A stretch of DNA of 64,000 bases from Porphyromonas uenonis 60-3 (lineage in GTDB: Bacteria > Bacteroidota > Bacteroidia > Bacteroidales > Porphyromonadaceae), in contig NZ_ACLR01000123.1 of assembly GCF_000174775.1 (NCBI RefSeq), forward strand, positions 1 to 64,000. The letters run 5' to 3'. This document shows positions 6,687 to 15,188 of the stretch, piece after piece. How positions within the stretch are numbered: position 1 is the first letter of the stretch; every line of letters begins with the position of its first letter. The position numbers were made by a program, and so were the translations under genes. A model generated the notes under the pieces. It did no database searches. It was given only the letters and a program-made list of their open reading frames with translations, and had not been told where the DNA came from.

Positions 6687-6818
6687 ATGAAACTACTAAT
6701 CACTGGCGGAGCAGGATTCATAGGCTCTAACCTCTGCGAACACTTTCTCCGCGAGGGACACACCGTACGCTGTCTCGACAACTTCGCAACGGGCAAACCC
6801 GCCAATATCCTCCCCTAA
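6687..6818 (+). pseudogene. 5' stub of a nucleotide-sugar epimerase/dehydratase
   Basis: A 43-codon open frame encodes only the first beta-alpha-beta unit of an extended short-chain dehydrogenase: [20 protein letters not shown], then the loop through LDNFATGK, and stops. Intact relatives are over 300 residues. The gene body is missing and the UDP-glucose dehydrogenase follows after 36 nt. The stub keeps its promoter and start codon, which suggests that the rest was deleted or replaced when the locus was rearranged. Confidence 0.7.
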
Positions 6819-6854
6819 TACGCTTATATAGTAGATAAAAACCGTAGCACTACC

Positions 6855-8177
6855 ATGAAGTCTATCGATGATATTAAAATTGCAGTCGCAGGAACAGGCT
6901 ATGTGGGAATGAGTATTGCCACGTTGCTCTCTCAGCACCACCACGTCTCCGCTGTAGATGTTATACCAGAAAAGGTGGAAAAGATCAACAACAGGATCTC
7001 GCCTCTCCAAGATGATTATATAGAGAAGTTTTTTGCAGAAGAAAACCTACATCTAGACGCTACCCTGGATGGGAAAACAGCTTATTCAGATGCTGACTTT
7101 ATTGTTATAGCTACACCCACCAATTACGATCCTGTAAAGAACTCTTTCGATACCAGCCGTGTGGAGGAGGTTATTGACCTCATACTCGAAGTAAACCCTC
7201 GAGCCATTATGGTTATCAAGTCCACTGTCCCTGTTGGCTACACGCGAAGTCTCTACATAAAGTATGCAAAAAAGGGCGTAAAGAGCCTCAACTTACTCTT
7301 TTGTCCAGAGTTCCTCCGCGAGAGCAAAGCTCTCTACGACAATCTCTATCCTAGTCGTATTATCGTTGGCTATCCCAAACTTATTAAGGGATTAGAGTAC
7401 GAAGAGGAGAATAGAGCTATTATGTCAACCTGCGATGTAGCAATGATGAAAGAGGCAGCAGAAATCTTTGCAAGACTACTTCAGGAAGGTGCCATTAAGA
7501 AAGACATTCCCACTATCTATATGGGGCTAAAGGAAGCAGAAGCAGTTAAACTCTTTGCCAATACTTACCTAGCTTTACGCGTTAGCTTCTTCAATGAGCT
7601 AGATACATATGCCGAGTTGAAGGGGCTTGATACGCTGTCAATCATTGAAGGTGTAGGGCTTGACCCACGTATTGGATCTCACTATAATAACCCTTCCTTT
7701 GGTTATGGCGGTTACTGCCTACCTAAAGACACTAAGCAACTCCTAGCCAATTACACGGATGTACCGCAAAATATGATGACTGCTATTGTGGAAAGTAATC
7801 GAACTCGAAAGGACTTCATTGCTAATCAAATTCTCAAAAAGGCGGGATATTACGACTACGATGGTGACGCCTTTGATCCTGAAAGAGAGAAAAAGTGTGT
7901 AGTGGGGGTTTATAGATTGACAATGAAGACTGGAAGTGATAACTTTAGACACTCATCTATTCAAGGCGTGATGAAGAGGATAAAGGCGAAAGGTGCTGAC
8001 ATCATTATCTATGAACCTACTTTAGAAGATGGAACGACCTTTTTTGGTAGCCTTGTTGTCAATGACTTAGAGGAGTTCAAGAGAAAGTCCTCTACTATAA
8101 TAGCCAATCGGTATGACAGTCAATTAAGTGATGTCTATGACAAAATCTATACTAGAGATTTATACCATCGAGATTAA
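6855..8177 (+). CDS. ugd: UDP-glucose 6-dehydrogenase
   Basis: A 440-residue nucleotide-sugar dehydrogenase that oxidises UDP-glucose to UDP-glucuronate with two NAD. Domains: N-terminal Rossmann fold with [17 protein letters not shown] (about residues 10-26), the middle dimerisation helix, and the catalytic cysteine in [15 protein letters not shown] (about 281-295). CPEFLRE and the Lys of [16 protein letters not shown] are also present. It is followed after 31 nt by a uronate epimerase, so the pair should supply UDP-glucuronate and UDP-galacturonate for the surface polysaccharide. The gene is visibly more AT-rich than the pnt and men genes, a common trait of exchanged capsule genes. Confidence 0.93.
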   Translation: MKSIDDIKIAVAGTGYVGMSIATLLSQHHHVSAVDVIPEKVEKINNRISPLQDDYIEKFFAEENLHLDATLDGKTAYSDADFIVIATPTNYDPVKNSFDTSRVEEVIDLILEVNPRAIMVIKSTVPVGYTRSLYIKYAKKGVKSLNLLFCPEFLRESKALYDNLYPSRIIVGYPKLIKGLEYEEENRAIMSTCDVAMMKEAAEIFARLLQEGAIKKDIPTIYMGLKEAEAVKLFANTYLALRVSFFNELDTYAELKGLDTLSIIEGVGLDPRIGSHYNNPSFGYGGYCLPKDTKQLLANYTDVPQNMMTAIVESNRTRKDFIANQILKKAGYYDYDGDAFDPEREKKCVVGVYRLTMKTGSDNFRHSSIQGVMKRIKAKGADIIIYEPTLEDGTTFFGSLVVNDLEEFKRKSSTIIANRYDSQLSDVYDKIYTRDLYHRD

Positions 8178-8208
8178 CAACAAGTGCTGATTCGCTACGA
8201 CAAAGAGT

Positions 8209-9285
8209 ATGTTAGATTATAATTTAGAATTAACCAGTAGAACAGTCTTAGTCACTGGAGTAGCTGGTTTTATCGGGGGGGCTTTGGCGAAGAGATTGCT
8301 CAATGATTTCGTCTCCATCAAGATAATAGGTGTAGATAACCTCACTTCCTACTATGATATAAGACTAAAAAAGGAGCGATTGAAGGATTTGATTGAATAC
8401 GGAGATAGGTTCGTTTTCATTGAAGCCTCTATTGCTAACAAGGAAGTGGTAGAGCAATTATTTGCACAATATCGCCCCTCTGTCGTAGTCAACTTAGCTG
8501 CTCAAGCTGGAGTACGATATAGTATTTCGCATCCTGATACTTATATTGAGAGCAATCTCATTGGCTTTTTCAATATTCTAGAGGCTTGTAGGCACAGCTA
8601 TGATGGGCTGAAGTCTGGAGTGGATCATCTGATTTATGCCTCTTCTTCTAGTGTTTATGGATCTAATACTAAAGTTCCATATAGTGTAGATGACAAGGTA
8701 GACAACCCTGTGAGCCTATACGCAGCAACGAAAAAAAGCAACGAACTGATGGCACACGCTTACAGTAAGCTCTTTAATATCCCTGCCACGGGATTGCGAT
8801 TCTTTACGGTTTATGGTCCTTGTGGGCGTCCCGATATGGCCTACTTCGGGTTTACTGAGACATTACTAAATGACGGCACTATACAGATCTTTAACTATGG
8901 TAATTGCAAGCGAGACTTTACCTATATAGATGATATCGTCGAGGGCATTATTCGCATTATGCGACATGCTCCAGAGAGGAAGGTCGGAGAGGATGGGCTA
9001 CCCATTCCTCCCTATAAGGTGTATAACATTGGCAATAACAATCCCGAAAACCTATTGGACTTCGTTCAGACACTGCAGGAAGAACTTGTCAAGGCGAGGG
9101 CTTTGCCGAGGGATTATGATTTCGCAGCCCATACAAAGCTTGTCCCCATGCAGCCTGGAGATGTTCCGATTACCTATGCCGACACAACTCCTCTAGAGGA
9201 AGATTTTGGATTTAAGCCCAATACGTCTCTAAGAGAGGGATTGAGAGCTTTTGTCCAGTGGTATGTAAAGTCCCATCTAGAGTAA
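8209..9285 (+). CDS. UDP-glucuronate 4-epimerase-like SDR protein
   Basis: A 358-residue extended SDR. The NAD motif VTGVAGFIGGALAKRL is at about residues 15-30, the catalytic Ser-Ser-Ser/Tyr-xxx-Lys appears as ASSSSVYG and YAATKKSNE, and LRFFTVYGPCGRPDMA is the substrate loop typical of UDP-glucuronate epimerases (CapI/LspL type). The early NLTSYYD motif also fits that subfamily. It works after Ugd. A run of seven G (8274-8280) lies inside the NAD motif and could be a slippage site. UDP-glucose 4-epimerase activity is the alternative. Confidence 0.85.
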   Translation: MLDYNLELTSRTVLVTGVAGFIGGALAKRLLNDFVSIKIIGVDNLTSYYDIRLKKERLKDLIEYGDRFVFIEASIANKEVVEQLFAQYRPSVVVNLAAQAGVRYSISHPDTYIESNLIGFFNILEACRHSYDGLKSGVDHLIYASSSSVYGSNTKVPYSVDDKVDNPVSLYAATKKSNELMAHAYSKLFNIPATGLRFFTVYGPCGRPDMAYFGFTETLLNDGTIQIFNYGNCKRDFTYIDDIVEGIIRIMRHAPERKVGEDGLPIPPYKVYNIGNNNPENLLDFVQTLQEELVKARALPRDYDFAAHTKLVPMQPGDVPITYADTTPLEEDFGFKPNTSLREGLRAFVQWYVKSHLE

Positions 9286-9322
9286 GCTAGTAATTGCAAC
9301 TACATTATTATATAGAAGCCAT

Positions 9323-10366
9323 ATGAAGATAGCTATAGCAAACTGCAAAGGCAGCTACTCCGACCACTGGATTGAGTACTGCAAGGAACACAACATCGCT
9401 TACAAAGCGATCAACCCATACGACACAGACATCATTGAGCAGGTAAGTGATTGCGATGCGTTTATGTGGCATCACCTTCATTGGCACTACAGAGATGTCC
9501 TCTTCGCCAAGCAGCTCCTATTCTCCCTCGAGCAGGCCGGCAAGGTCGTCTTCCCCAACTTTAGAACAGGTTGGCACTTTGATGACAAGGTGGGGCAGAA
9601 GTACCTCTTTGAGGCTTTAGGGGTGCAAGCTGCCAAGTCATGGGTATTCTATGATAAGAAGAGTGCCTATGAGTGGATTGAGACGACAGACTTCCCTAAG
9701 GTGTTTAAGCTCAGAGGCGGAGCAGGCTCGGCCAATGTAAGGCTAGCACGCTCCGCTAAGCAGGCGAGGAGATTTGTTCGCAAGGCTTTCGGGCGGGGCT
9801 ATCCCCCCTCTAATCCTCTCTTTTCTGCAAAGACCCAGTGGCAGAACTTCCTCAAGGGCAAAGGTCGCCTTTATGATGTCGCTAAGTACATTGCTCTCTA
9901 TCTCTTCCCGAAGCTTAAGGGAGGACACTTACTGCCACGGCATAAGGGCTATGCTTACTTTCAAGAGTTTATCCCCAATGAAGGGTTTGACTATAGATTG
10001 GAGATCGCAAACAATAAGGCAATAGCTATGGTGCGTATGTGTAGAGAAGGTGACTTCAGAGCTTCTGGAGGGCATGATGATAGGTATGACGCATCTCTAA
10101 TTCCGCAAGACGTTGTTGAGTTTGCCTTTGAGTGCTATGATAAACTAGAAGTACAGTCCGTAGCTCTCGACATTGTCAGAGAGAAGGAGTCTGGAGAGTT
10201 ATATCTGATAGAAGTATCCTATTGCTACGGACTGGATGAGGATGAGTTTGAGCATGGATACTGGACTCGTGATGGAGAGCATCATCGTGAGCCGTTTAAT
10301 GGCGTATACTGGATGATGGAAGAAGTTATCAAAGCTGTCTCGTATAGTAAAGAGGGTACAGCATGA
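9323..10366 (+). CDS. ATP-grasp domain protein of the polysaccharide locus
   Basis: A 347-residue protein with an ATP-grasp fold: the lysine and glycine-rich nucleotide loop KVFKLRGGAGSANVRL (about residues 131-146), a second adenine-side strand YAYFQEFIPNEGFDYR, and acidic metal residues in LYLIEVSYCYG near the end. ATP-grasp enzymes join a carboxylate to an amine or thiol through an acyl phosphate. No dedicated family is recognised. The gene overlaps an arginase gene by 4 nt and follows two uronate-sugar genes, so amide coupling of an amino acid to a uronic acid is a reasonable inference but not shown by the sequence. Confidence 0.75.
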   Translation: MKIAIANCKGSYSDHWIEYCKEHNIAYKAINPYDTDIIEQVSDCDAFMWHHLHWHYRDVLFAKQLLFSLEQAGKVVFPNFRTGWHFDDKVGQKYLFEALGVQAAKSWVFYDKKSAYEWIETTDFPKVFKLRGGAGSANVRLARSAKQARRFVRKAFGRGYPPSNPLFSAKTQWQNFLKGKGRLYDVAKYIALYLFPKLKGGHLLPRHKGYAYFQEFIPNEGFDYRLEIANNKAIAMVRMCREGDFRASGGHDDRYDASLIPQDVVEFAFECYDKLEVQSVALDIVREKESGELYLIEVSYCYGLDEDEFEHGYWTRDGEHHREPFNGVYWMMEEVIKAVSYSKEGTA

Positions 10367-11259
10367 AAACATTTGATGTCATAGGTTACCCCATCAACTT
10401 AGGTTGCGATAAAGATGGCAACGAGTTAACCCCGTCTATTCTTAGGCGGGATGGTTGCTATACCTCCGCTAAGCATCACGTAAATGACTTGGGTGACCTA
10501 CCCTGCACGCCAAGAGCTGCTATTATAGAGGAGAAGTTTGCTTCACACCCTAAGATCAAGTATCTCAAGCCTATCTTAACTGCATCTCGCCCCTTAGCTG
10601 AGCGAGTTATGCATTCGATAGCGCAACAACATATTCCTCTATGTGTGGGAGGAGATCATGTGATGGCATTCGGTAGTATTGCTGGAGTTGGCTTAACTAA
10701 GGGAGCTGACAACTTTGCTGTCATCTATATCGATGCACACGGAGACTTCAACACGGAGATTACCTCAGGTACGGGCAATATGCACGGTATGCATCTCTCC
10801 TATCTTATGGGATATGGAGAGGCTGACATCGCTAATTTTTGGGGCGTAAGTCCGCTTTTAAAGCCTCAAAACATCTACTTCTTGGGAGCTAGAGCTCTAG
10901 ATCCTGGGGAGATAGAGATGGCTGCTAAGCTCAATATGTACATCCGTAGCTCCGAGCAGCTCAACGCCTCAGATCCCGCAGAGGTTATCGTTGATATTCT
11001 CTCTGACATCAAGCGCAAAGGTATCGACCATATCCATCTCAGCTTTGATGTGGATGTGATTGACCCCGAGTATGCACCTGGCACAGGCGTACCTGAAAAA
11101 AAAGGTATCCCCCCCGCTCTCGCCTACACACTCATTAGGCTATGTATGCAGTCGGATCTTGTGAAGTCTGTAGACATTGTGGAGCTCAATGCCAACCTCG
11201 ATCAAGGTCGTATCACAGAAAGGGCTATGCAACAAGTACTTAAGATAATCCTAGAGTAG
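10363..11259 (+). CDS. Arginase-family ureohydrolase
   Basis: A 298-residue ureohydrolase, normal length. The manganese ligands are all present: CVGGDHVMAFG, YIDAHGDFN and LSFDVDVIDP, followed by PGTGVPEKKG. The DAHxDxN pattern is closer to arginase than to agmatinase, so arginine to ornithine plus urea is the most likely reaction; formiminoglutamase is less likely. It starts inside the stop of the ATP-grasp gene (ATGA) and precedes the flippase by 17 nt, an odd place for a catabolic arginase. The context suggests it supplies or remodels an amino-acid substituent of the polysaccharide. Confidence 0.85.
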   Translation: MKTFDVIGYPINLGCDKDGNELTPSILRRDGCYTSAKHHVNDLGDLPCTPRAAIIEEKFASHPKIKYLKPILTASRPLAERVMHSIAQQHIPLCVGGDHVMAFGSIAGVGLTKGADNFAVIYIDAHGDFNTEITSGTGNMHGMHLSYLMGYGEADIANFWGVSPLLKPQNIYFLGARALDPGEIEMAAKLNMYIRSSEQLNASDPAEVIVDILSDIKRKGIDHIHLSFDVDVIDPEYAPGTGVPEKKGIPPALAYTLIRLCMQSDLVKSVDIVELNANLDQGRITERAMQQVLKIILE

Positions 11260-11276
11260 ATAGAATAGGGTGTGTA

Positions 11277-12554
11277 GTGTCCAGTAAATTAAACAATCAA
11301 GTAGCAGTGACTCCGTCAAGGATAAAGAAAGCTCTGAGTGAGGAGAACAAGGTAGTTGCGGGAAACTTCCTCTTTCTTTTTCTCTTGAAGGGGGTGGACT
11401 TTCTCATTCCACTTCTTACGTTGCCCTATCTATTGCGGGTGATTGGGGCTGATGGTTATGGGCAGATTATGTTTGTCCTTGCTTTGATCAACTACTTCCT
11501 CAGCTTTGCATACTATGGCTTTAGCCTTACAGGGACGAGATTTGTAGCGGCAAATAAGCACAGCAAGCACCGACTGCAGTACATCTACACGGTTGTCAAC
11601 TCTACAAGAGCATTTCTTTGCCTCATATCCTCTCTACTCATAGTAATACTAGTGTTTACCATACCCTCATTTAGAGCGTATGCGACGCTATACATTCTAT
11701 TCATTCCGATGATATGGGGCGGAGCTCTCCTAGCTGACTGGATGTATCAAGGCATTGAGCGGATGAAGTTCATCGCCCTCTTAAACACGGGGCTACGTCT
11801 TATCTTTCTTGTTGCGGTCTTTGCGTTCATACATGACAAGGGCGACCTTTGGATCTATCCGCTATCCCTCTCCCTCGCCTATATTGTGTGTGCTATCATT
11901 AGCCACTACCTGCTAAAACGTATATTGGGACTAAAGTTCAGATTGTGTCGCCTTAGGCATATCACGAGGATGCTAAAAGAGGACTTTCCTATCTTTGTTA
12001 ATCAGTTTGTACCCACTCTGTACAACAATACGAGTGGCTTCATCCTAGGGCTGCTAGCACCGATCTCCACCGTGGGTATCTACTATGCCATTAGGAAGAT
12101 TGCAGATATCTTCGTGACCTTGACCGACCTCTTCACAAGAGCCATCTTCCCCAATATTGTTCGTAACCATAGTCGCTTCCGAGTCTACAGCCGTAGTATG
12201 CTTGTCGTAGGCTTCGTGTACTGCTTAGCTCCTATCCTCTTGGCAAGACTTGTCTTCCTCTACCTCAATATGCCCCTTGAGGGAAACGTTGTGATTCTAG
12301 CTATATTAATGCTCGGGGTGCTTGGAATAGTATTCTATGATGTGTATGGCGTCAACTACCTCATCGCCAAAGGGCATGACAAGGCCGTAATGAGCAATAC
12401 ACTTATAGCCTCCCTGATATGCTTTGTGCTGGCTTATCCTATGATTCAGTATTTGGGCATCTTGGGGGCTGCAATCAATCTCTCCTTTGCAAGAGTCTTG
12501 ATGGGTGGAGGGGTATTCCTCCAGTATAGGCGGAAGAAGTCCTTAGCAAGGTGA
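11277..12554 (+). CDS. Wzx-type polysaccharide flippase
   Basis: A 425-residue integral membrane protein of the MOP superfamily with about 12 hydrophobic segments, starting FLFLFLLKGVDFLIPLLTLP. YLLRVIGADGYGQIMF is the typical N-terminal motif of O-antigen flippases. It should move undecaprenyl-linked repeat units across the inner membrane. The start is a GTG, 17 nt after the arginase stop; no nearby ATG gives the complete first helix. A second, unrelated-looking flippase is at 33354. Confidence 0.88.
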   Translation: MSSKLNNQVAVTPSRIKKALSEENKVVAGNFLFLFLLKGVDFLIPLLTLPYLLRVIGADGYGQIMFVLALINYFLSFAYYGFSLTGTRFVAANKHSKHRLQYIYTVVNSTRAFLCLISSLLIVILVFTIPSFRAYATLYILFIPMIWGGALLADWMYQGIERMKFIALLNTGLRLIFLVAVFAFIHDKGDLWIYPLSLSLAYIVCAIISHYLLKRILGLKFRLCRLRHITRMLKEDFPIFVNQFVPTLYNNTSGFILGLLAPISTVGIYYAIRKIADIFVTLTDLFTRAIFPNIVRNHSRFRVYSRSMLVVGFVYCLAPILLARLVFLYLNMPLEGNVVILAILMLGVLGIVFYDVYGVNYLIAKGHDKAVMSNTLIASLICFVLAYPMIQYLGILGAAINLSFARVLMGGGVFLQYRRKKSLAR

Positions 12555-12603
12555 CAGAGGTCGATGGCGATAAGTGTTGATAAGCTCCTAATGTAAAAGG
12601 ATA

Positions 12604-12631
12604 TTGCTATAATGGGAAATAGTTATCTTTG
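12604..12631 (+). promoter_or_regulatory. Promoter of the HU-like gene
   Basis: TTG at 12604-12606 and TATCTTTG at 12624-12631, spacing 17. The transcript would have a leader of about 140 nt to the ATG at 12773. The leader contains a 16-bp direct repeat (12670-12685 and 12691-12706). Confidence 0.55.
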
Positions 12632-12669
12632 CAACGAAGTCGTGAAATACGACCCCAAAGAAGTCGTTA

Positions 12670-12706
12670 AGGAGACGATACTATCCTTATAGGAGACGAT
12701 ACTATC
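12670..12706 (+). repeat. 16-bp direct repeat in the HU leader
   Basis: AGGAGACGATACTATC occurs twice, 21 bp apart, about two helical turns, downstream of the promoter box. It could be a pair of operator sites or a slippage duplication. Confidence 0.5.
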
Positions 12707-12772
12707 TACTCGAAGAGGATAGCAGGAAAAGTATTTCATAGAGTACCATTAACATTTTAACCATTTGATGCG

Positions 12773-13279
12773 ATGATCAATTTTCAATTGAAGAGCCGAT
12801 AGCTGAAAATCGGCAAACACAAGGGCAAGACGATGTACTATGCCCAAGCAGACAAAACACGTGTCATCCCCTTTGAGGAAGTCATCAAAGACATTGCTGA
12901 GATGAGTAGCCTCACGACAGGTGATGTGCGAAACGCTATCGACCGCCTAGCCTACTACCTCAAGCGTGAGCTCGCTGAGGGCAACACTGTCCAGCTCGGA
13001 CAGATTGGTACCTTCAGAATGAATACTGCCAGCAAGTTTGTAGAGACACCCGAGGAGGTCAACGCCTCCATCCTCAAGGAGTCCAAAGTACAATTCGGAC
13101 TCAGCTTCCATCTGAAGGAAGCGAAAGACAGCCTCCGTGTAGCGGTCTTCAACCCCTACACCCAAAAGAAATTAGGCAACGCAGGCACTGATCCCAACGC
13201 TGGTGGCGGAACAACCGACCCCAATGCAGGAGGTGGTAGCAACCCTGGGACTAACGAAGAAGACAATATCGGCATCTAG
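12773..13279 (+). CDS. HU-like DNA-binding protein with an in-frame TAG near its 5' end
   Basis: The longest uninterrupted frame starts at ATG 12833 (148 residues), but the same frame extends back to ATG 12773 and reads MINFQLKSR-stop-LKIGKHKGKT before continuing into MYYAQ. The upstream segment resembles the N-terminus of Bacteroidota HU-like (HU-HIG) proteins, with a single amber codon at 12800-12802. The body (FEEVIKDIAEMSSLTTGDVR, LGQIGTFRM) is HU-like, and the tail has two DPNAGGG units. HU-like proteins bind and bend DNA. Either a nonsense mutation leaves a protein restarted at 12833, lacking 20 residues, or the stop is bypassed. It has its own promoter and terminator in the middle of the polysaccharide locus. 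Confidence 0.75.
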
Positions 13280-13294
13280 TCCCTAACGAAAGAA

Positions 13295-13323
13295 AAGCTC
13301 TCGGAGCCGTCTCCGAGAGCTTC
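13295..13323 (+). terminator. Terminator after the HU-like gene
   Basis: Perfect 11-bp stem AAGCTCTCGGA/TCCGAGAGCTT with a short loop, followed by TTCCTTAT. It isolates the HU-like gene from the acetyltransferase downstream. Confidence 0.7.
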
Positions 13324-13346
13324 CTTATAGCAAACTTAGAGTAACA

Positions 13347-13919
13347 ATGAGTGATATGACAACACACCAATTGATATTATCAGATTTATATCGTTATACC
13401 GAGAGCCACTCTGTAAAAAGTTTTCTGAGACACCTTTTCTTGACTCCAGGCTTTCGATATATGACCTATATGAGGCTTGCGAGTAGCTACCGCAATGGCA
13501 AGGGGCTAAAAAAAATAGCATACTACTATTTACGCTTTAGAGTAATGATGCTGCAAAGGCGCTATGGGATACAGATTTCCCCATCTACTAGTATCGGTAA
13601 GGGATTCTATATTGGACACTTTGGAACTATTGTGGTCTCTCCTCTTGCTACAATTGGAGACAACGTCAACATTTCGCAAGGTGTAACTATAGGATACGCT
13701 AATAGGGGGGAAAGAAAAGGAGCCGCGACTATTGGCAACGAGGTCTACATAGGCCCAGGAGCAAAAATTGTAGGTAGGGTGACGATTGGAAATAATGTAG
13801 CTATTGGTGCTAATGCAGTGGTAACACACGATGTCCCTGATAATGCAGTAGTGGGTGGAGTCCCAGCAAGAATCATATCCTACGATGGGGCAATAGGCTA
13901 CATCAATAGAAAAGTGTGA
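13347..13919 (+). CDS. Serine O-acetyltransferase-like hexapeptide transferase
   Basis: A 190-residue protein whose C-terminal half is a left-handed beta-helix of hexapeptide repeats (STSIGKGFYIGHFGTIVV, ATIGDNVNISQGVTIG, ATIGNEVYIGPGAKIVG, VTIGNNVAIGANAVV). It ends with the typical DVPDNAVVGGVPARII. It is of the CysE/colanic-acid acetyltransferase type and probably O-acetylates a sugar or lipid-linked intermediate of the polysaccharide. A true serine acetyltransferase would usually be longer at the N-terminus, so the sugar role is preferred from context. Confidence 0.82.
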   Translation: MSDMTTHQLILSDLYRYTESHSVKSFLRHLFLTPGFRYMTYMRLASSYRNGKGLKKIAYYYLRFRVMMLQRRYGIQISPSTSIGKGFYIGHFGTIVVSPLATIGDNVNISQGVTIGYANRGERKGAATIGNEVYIGPGAKIVGRVTIGNNVAIGANAVVTHDVPDNAVVGGVPARIISYDGAIGYINRKV

Positions 13920-13976
13920 TCTACAAATAGTGACATCCTGAGACCTCCTTAGCAATCACTTATTCACCAAAACACC

Positions 13977-15188
13977 ATGAATATCAATACTGATATCCTC
14001 TTAGGAACCAACGTTGGCGATGTATTCGTCGGCTTTCTTACCATTGTATTTTGTGTCTTTTTTTATCGGCACCATCGCTTAAGAGATCGGAGATTCAACA
14101 CTGTGCTGGCTCTGTTTATTCTAGAGCATATCACCTTCACACTGATTTACTATTTATATTCATTGCACAACATAGCAGATGCTACGGCATACTATGAGCG
14201 AGGTCTAGCATACTCGATAGATATGGGGTATACAGGGACTTCTATGGTTTACCTCATAGTGCATATATTGACTTCTTTGTTTGGTCTTAAATTCTTCGCC
14301 TTATATTGGCCATTTTCCCTTTGGGGATTGATGGGAATAACATGGCTTTTTAAGATTTGTATCTCCCTAAATGAAGGAAGGTGGAGTCGTTGGTTTTGGC
14401 TCTTCCTGCTTCCCAATATGCACTATTGGTCTGTAGCTATAGGCAAGGACAGCATTGCCTTTACTGGCGTAGTTGCCGTCATCTACTTGGTGTATTACAA
14501 GCGAGGATTTTTGAAAATGGCAATGCCCCTCATCTTGCTTTTTTTTATTCGTCCTCACATTCTCCTCTTTGGTCTAGTCGCCTACTTTGCTACTTTGATT
14601 TTATCTTCAAGTAAGGGAAATGCGATAAGAAAGATTTTCTTAAGTGCTATTGTCGCCACTATACTGATTTTAGCAGCACCCTTTCTCTCCACTTATATTG
14701 GCACAGAAGATGGTCAGGGGTTATCAGATCGCTTGATAGAGATGGAGTCTGCGACAGCTTCCTATTATGGTAATACTGGGTCAGATATAAATCTCCAAGG
14801 TCAAAACATTATTGTAAAGTGGGTGTCGTTTATGTTTCGTCCCTTCATATTTGAAGCACACAATATAACATCTGCGATGGCCTCCCTAGAAAACTCTATC
14901 TGGTTGGTTTTGTTTTTTCTAGTCGCTTACCGCTTTAAAAGCTGCCTTACTTCACTCAAGAACCATCGCTCGATGAAGGAGTTCTTGTGGTTTGCTTTTT
15001 ACGGATTTTGGGTTAGCTCCCTTTTCCTTAGCTACTTAATTTACAACTTGGGACTCGCACAGAGAGAAAAGAACAACTTCTTTCCCTACTTTATGATTCT
15101 TCTAATCATAGTTTTGGCTAAATCTGCTAGCAATAAAAAAACTCTTCACAATCATACTTCATATCCTCTTAAGCCCACTTCACTATGA
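13977..15188 (+). CDS. Wzy-like polysaccharide polymerase (membrane)
   Basis: A 403-residue protein with about ten hydrophobic segments and a large polar loop around residues 235-280. This pattern, and its position between acetyltransferase and glycosyltransferases, fits an EpsG/Wzy-type polymerase that joins repeat units in the periplasm. Sequence conservation in this group is low and no diagnostic motif is visible, so the call is from topology and context. The gene is AT-rich. It overlaps the next gene by 4 nt (ATGA). Confidence 0.65.
   Translation: MNINTDILLGTNVGDVFVGFLTIVFCVFFYRHHRLRDRRFNTVLALFILEHITFTLIYYLYSLHNIADATAYYERGLAYSIDMGYTGTSMVYLIVHILTSLFGLKFFALYWPFSLWGLMGITWLFKICISLNEGRWSRWFWLFLLPNMHYWSVAIGKDSIAFTGVVAVIYLVYYKRGFLKMAMPLILLFFIRPHILLFGLVAYFATLILSSSKGNAIRKIFLSAIVATILILAAPFLSTYIGTEDGQGLSDRLIEMESATASYYGNTGSDINLQGQNIIVKWVSFMFRPFIFEAHNITSAMASLENSIWLVLFFLVAYRFKSCLTSLKNHRSMKEFLWFAFYGFWVSSLFLSYLIYNLGLAQREKNNFFPYFMILLIIVLAKSASNKKTLHNHTSYPLKPTSL

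Noticed and set aside
6459-6818. 119-codon frame that includes the epimerase stub
   Set aside because: Its first half is simply the 170-bp repeat; only the part from ATG 6687 is related to a protein.
11096-11116. A8 and C7 runs in the arginase gene as phase-variation tracts
   Set aside because: The gene is intact, the runs are short and mid-gene, and nothing else supports switching here.
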